The notes under the pieces are model-generated. The model worked only from the letters and a program-made list of their open reading frames with translations. It was not told where the DNA came from and made no database searches. This document shows, one piece after another, positions 63,365 through 64,000 of a stretch of DNA of 64,000 nucleotides. How positions within the stretch are numbered: position 1 is the stretch's first letter; the number at the start of each line of letters is the position of its first letter. Origin of the DNA: Paenibacillus mendelii (lineage in GTDB: Bacteria > Bacillota > Bacilli > Paenibacillales > Paenibacillaceae); contig NZ_JANHOF010000012.1 in the NCBI RefSeq assembly GCF_024498075.1, positions 62,001 to 126,000 on the forward strand. Direction: 5' to 3'. Position numbers and translations under genes: made by a program.

Positions 63365-64000
63365 TTGATAGCGAAAAAACGACGGCTGGCAGGCTGGACG
63401 GCAATCATGATGGTGTTCAGTCTGCTGCTGCAGCTCATTCCCGCCGGCATCGCCTCGGCGGAGAGCGCCCTAGTGTACAGCGAACCGCCAGAGACCGCTT
63501 ATCTCATCTCGAAAGGGAGTGAGGTCATCGGGCTCAGCGGAATGGAGTTCAACGACGGTGATCCGGTCAGTCTAACGGATGGCAATCCCGCCACAATGGC
63601 GGGAGGTAAAGAAACCGTTGATTTTTACTTGGATCTGGGGAGCAGGCAGCCCCTGAACTACGTGCGGATTCTGTTCAACCGGATGTGGGACGGCATCAAT
63701 GAGCTCTATGTTTCGGATGACGGGGTGAATTGGGGGGAGCCCATCCTTACCAGTGACGGGGCGGATCATGAATACATGAAAGACACGGCTGCGACAGATG
63801 GGGAGAAGCAGCCCAATGAGCTCGGAGCCCTGCTGCCGGCCGGGACTGAAGGGCGGTATGTACGGCTGACGGCCAAGGGCTGGGCGAATATGTACGAGGT
63901 TGAGATCTATTCCCCACAGGAGCCACTTGTGGTTGACACGAATTATAGCGAACCGCCAGTGGGTTCGAGGATCGTCTCACAGGGTGCCGCTGTTGCCGGT
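63365..64000 (+). CDS. Secreted protein, N-terminal part only (runs off the window)
   Basis: An open frame of 212 codons from a TTG at 63365 to the window end, with AAGGAG 10 bases before the start. The first residues (LIAKKRRLAGW, then MMVFSLLLQLIPAGIASA) form a signal peptide cut near residue 37. Residues about 55-180 look like a discoidin/F5-8C-type domain: LTDGNPATMAGG, VDFYLDLGSRQPLNYVRILF, ELYVSDDGVNWGEPI and GRYVRLTAKGWANMYEVEIY. The region ends in a second repeat-like start (YSEPPVGSRI, compare YSEPPETAYL near residue 42), suggesting tandem discoidin domains. Probably another surface carbohydrate-active protein of module 3; the catalytic part, if any, lies outside. Confidence 0.8.
   Translation, partial: MIAKKRRLAGWTAIMMVFSLLLQLIPAGIASAESALVYSEPPETAYLISKGSEVIGLSGMEFNDGDPVSLTDGNPATMAGGKETVDFYLDLGSRQPLNYVRILFNRMWDGINELYVSDDGVNWGEPILTSDGADHEYMKDTAATDGEKQPNELGALLPAGTEGRYVRLTAKGWANMYEVEIYSPQEPLVVDTNYSEPPVGSRIVSQGAAVAG

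Noticed and set aside
1-64000. CRISPR arrays, insertion sequences, prophage genes
   Set aside because: No regularly spaced repeats, transposase or integrase-like proteins, or phage structural genes were found.

Overview
The window looks like the chromosome of a Paenibacillus-type member of the Bacillota (Paenibacillaceae). The evidence is strong AAGGAGG-type ribosome binding sites, frequent TTG and GTG starts, a secreted enzyme anchored by three SLH domains, a copper-amine-oxidase-N-like secreted protein, and repeated YesM/YesN-type two-component systems next to LplABC-like (CUT1) sugar ABC transporters. No rRNA, tRNA, CRISPR array, insertion sequence or prophage was recognised.

Layout. 1-1542: a terminator and a YbdG-like mechanosensitive channel. 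1667-8902: sugar-uptake module 1, with kinase, regulator and binding protein on the minus strand and two permeases divergent on the plus strand. 9193-13713: a homogentisate (tyrosine/phenylalanine) operon of hpd, a conserved unknown, fahA and hmgA, with no recognisable maleylacetoacetate isomerase. 13950-14579: a YfbR-type nucleotidase. 14826-21777: a GntR/FCD regulator divergent from a seven-gene catabolic operon (DUF6282 hydrolase, cupin, HpcH/HpaI aldolase, MFS transporter, thiolase, two CoA-transferase subunits) whose substrate I cannot name. 22178-34072: sugar module 2 (regulator, kinase, permeases, binding protein) followed by a 1494-residue SLH-anchored GxGYxYP putative glycoside hydrolase. 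34237-36454: a PhyH-type dioxygenase and a chromate transporter. 36569-43421: an IclR regulator divergent from a five-gene Opp/Dpp-type ABC transporter. 43549-45386: a stand-alone RepB-like primase-fold protein and a secreted copper-amine-oxidase-N-like protein. 45496-47238: hflX behind a long structured leader. 47401-53094: a secreted beta-propeller/Big_2 protein, an SGNH hydrolase and an MFS transporter. 53405-64000: sugar module 3 (kinase, regulator, binding protein, permeases) with a WbsX/GH99-like protein, a secreted DUF5060/DUF4038 putative glycosidase and a truncated secreted protein running off the end.

The organism appears to be a polysaccharide scavenger. Three separate kinase/regulator pairs probably each sense an extracellular sugar and switch on their own binding protein and permeases, two of them with linked secreted enzymes. 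Candidate cre boxes suggest glucose repression.

The most striking signal is upstream of hflX. A good promoter is followed by a 12-codon leader ORF, MIDFIRVRTLRG, with a strong ribosome binding site. Its Arg-Val-Arg lies at codons 6-8, the same register as the Arg-Leu-Arg drug-arrest motif of the ErmD leader peptide. After about 280 nt of structured RNA comes an intrinsic terminator just before hflX, whose left arm can instead pair with a segment just after the leader ORF. This is the expected layout of a macrolide-responsive transcription attenuator controlling a ribosome-splitting GTPase. Second in interest are the undefined GntR-controlled catabolic operon and the unknown protein that sits where the homogentisate pathway would need its isomerase.
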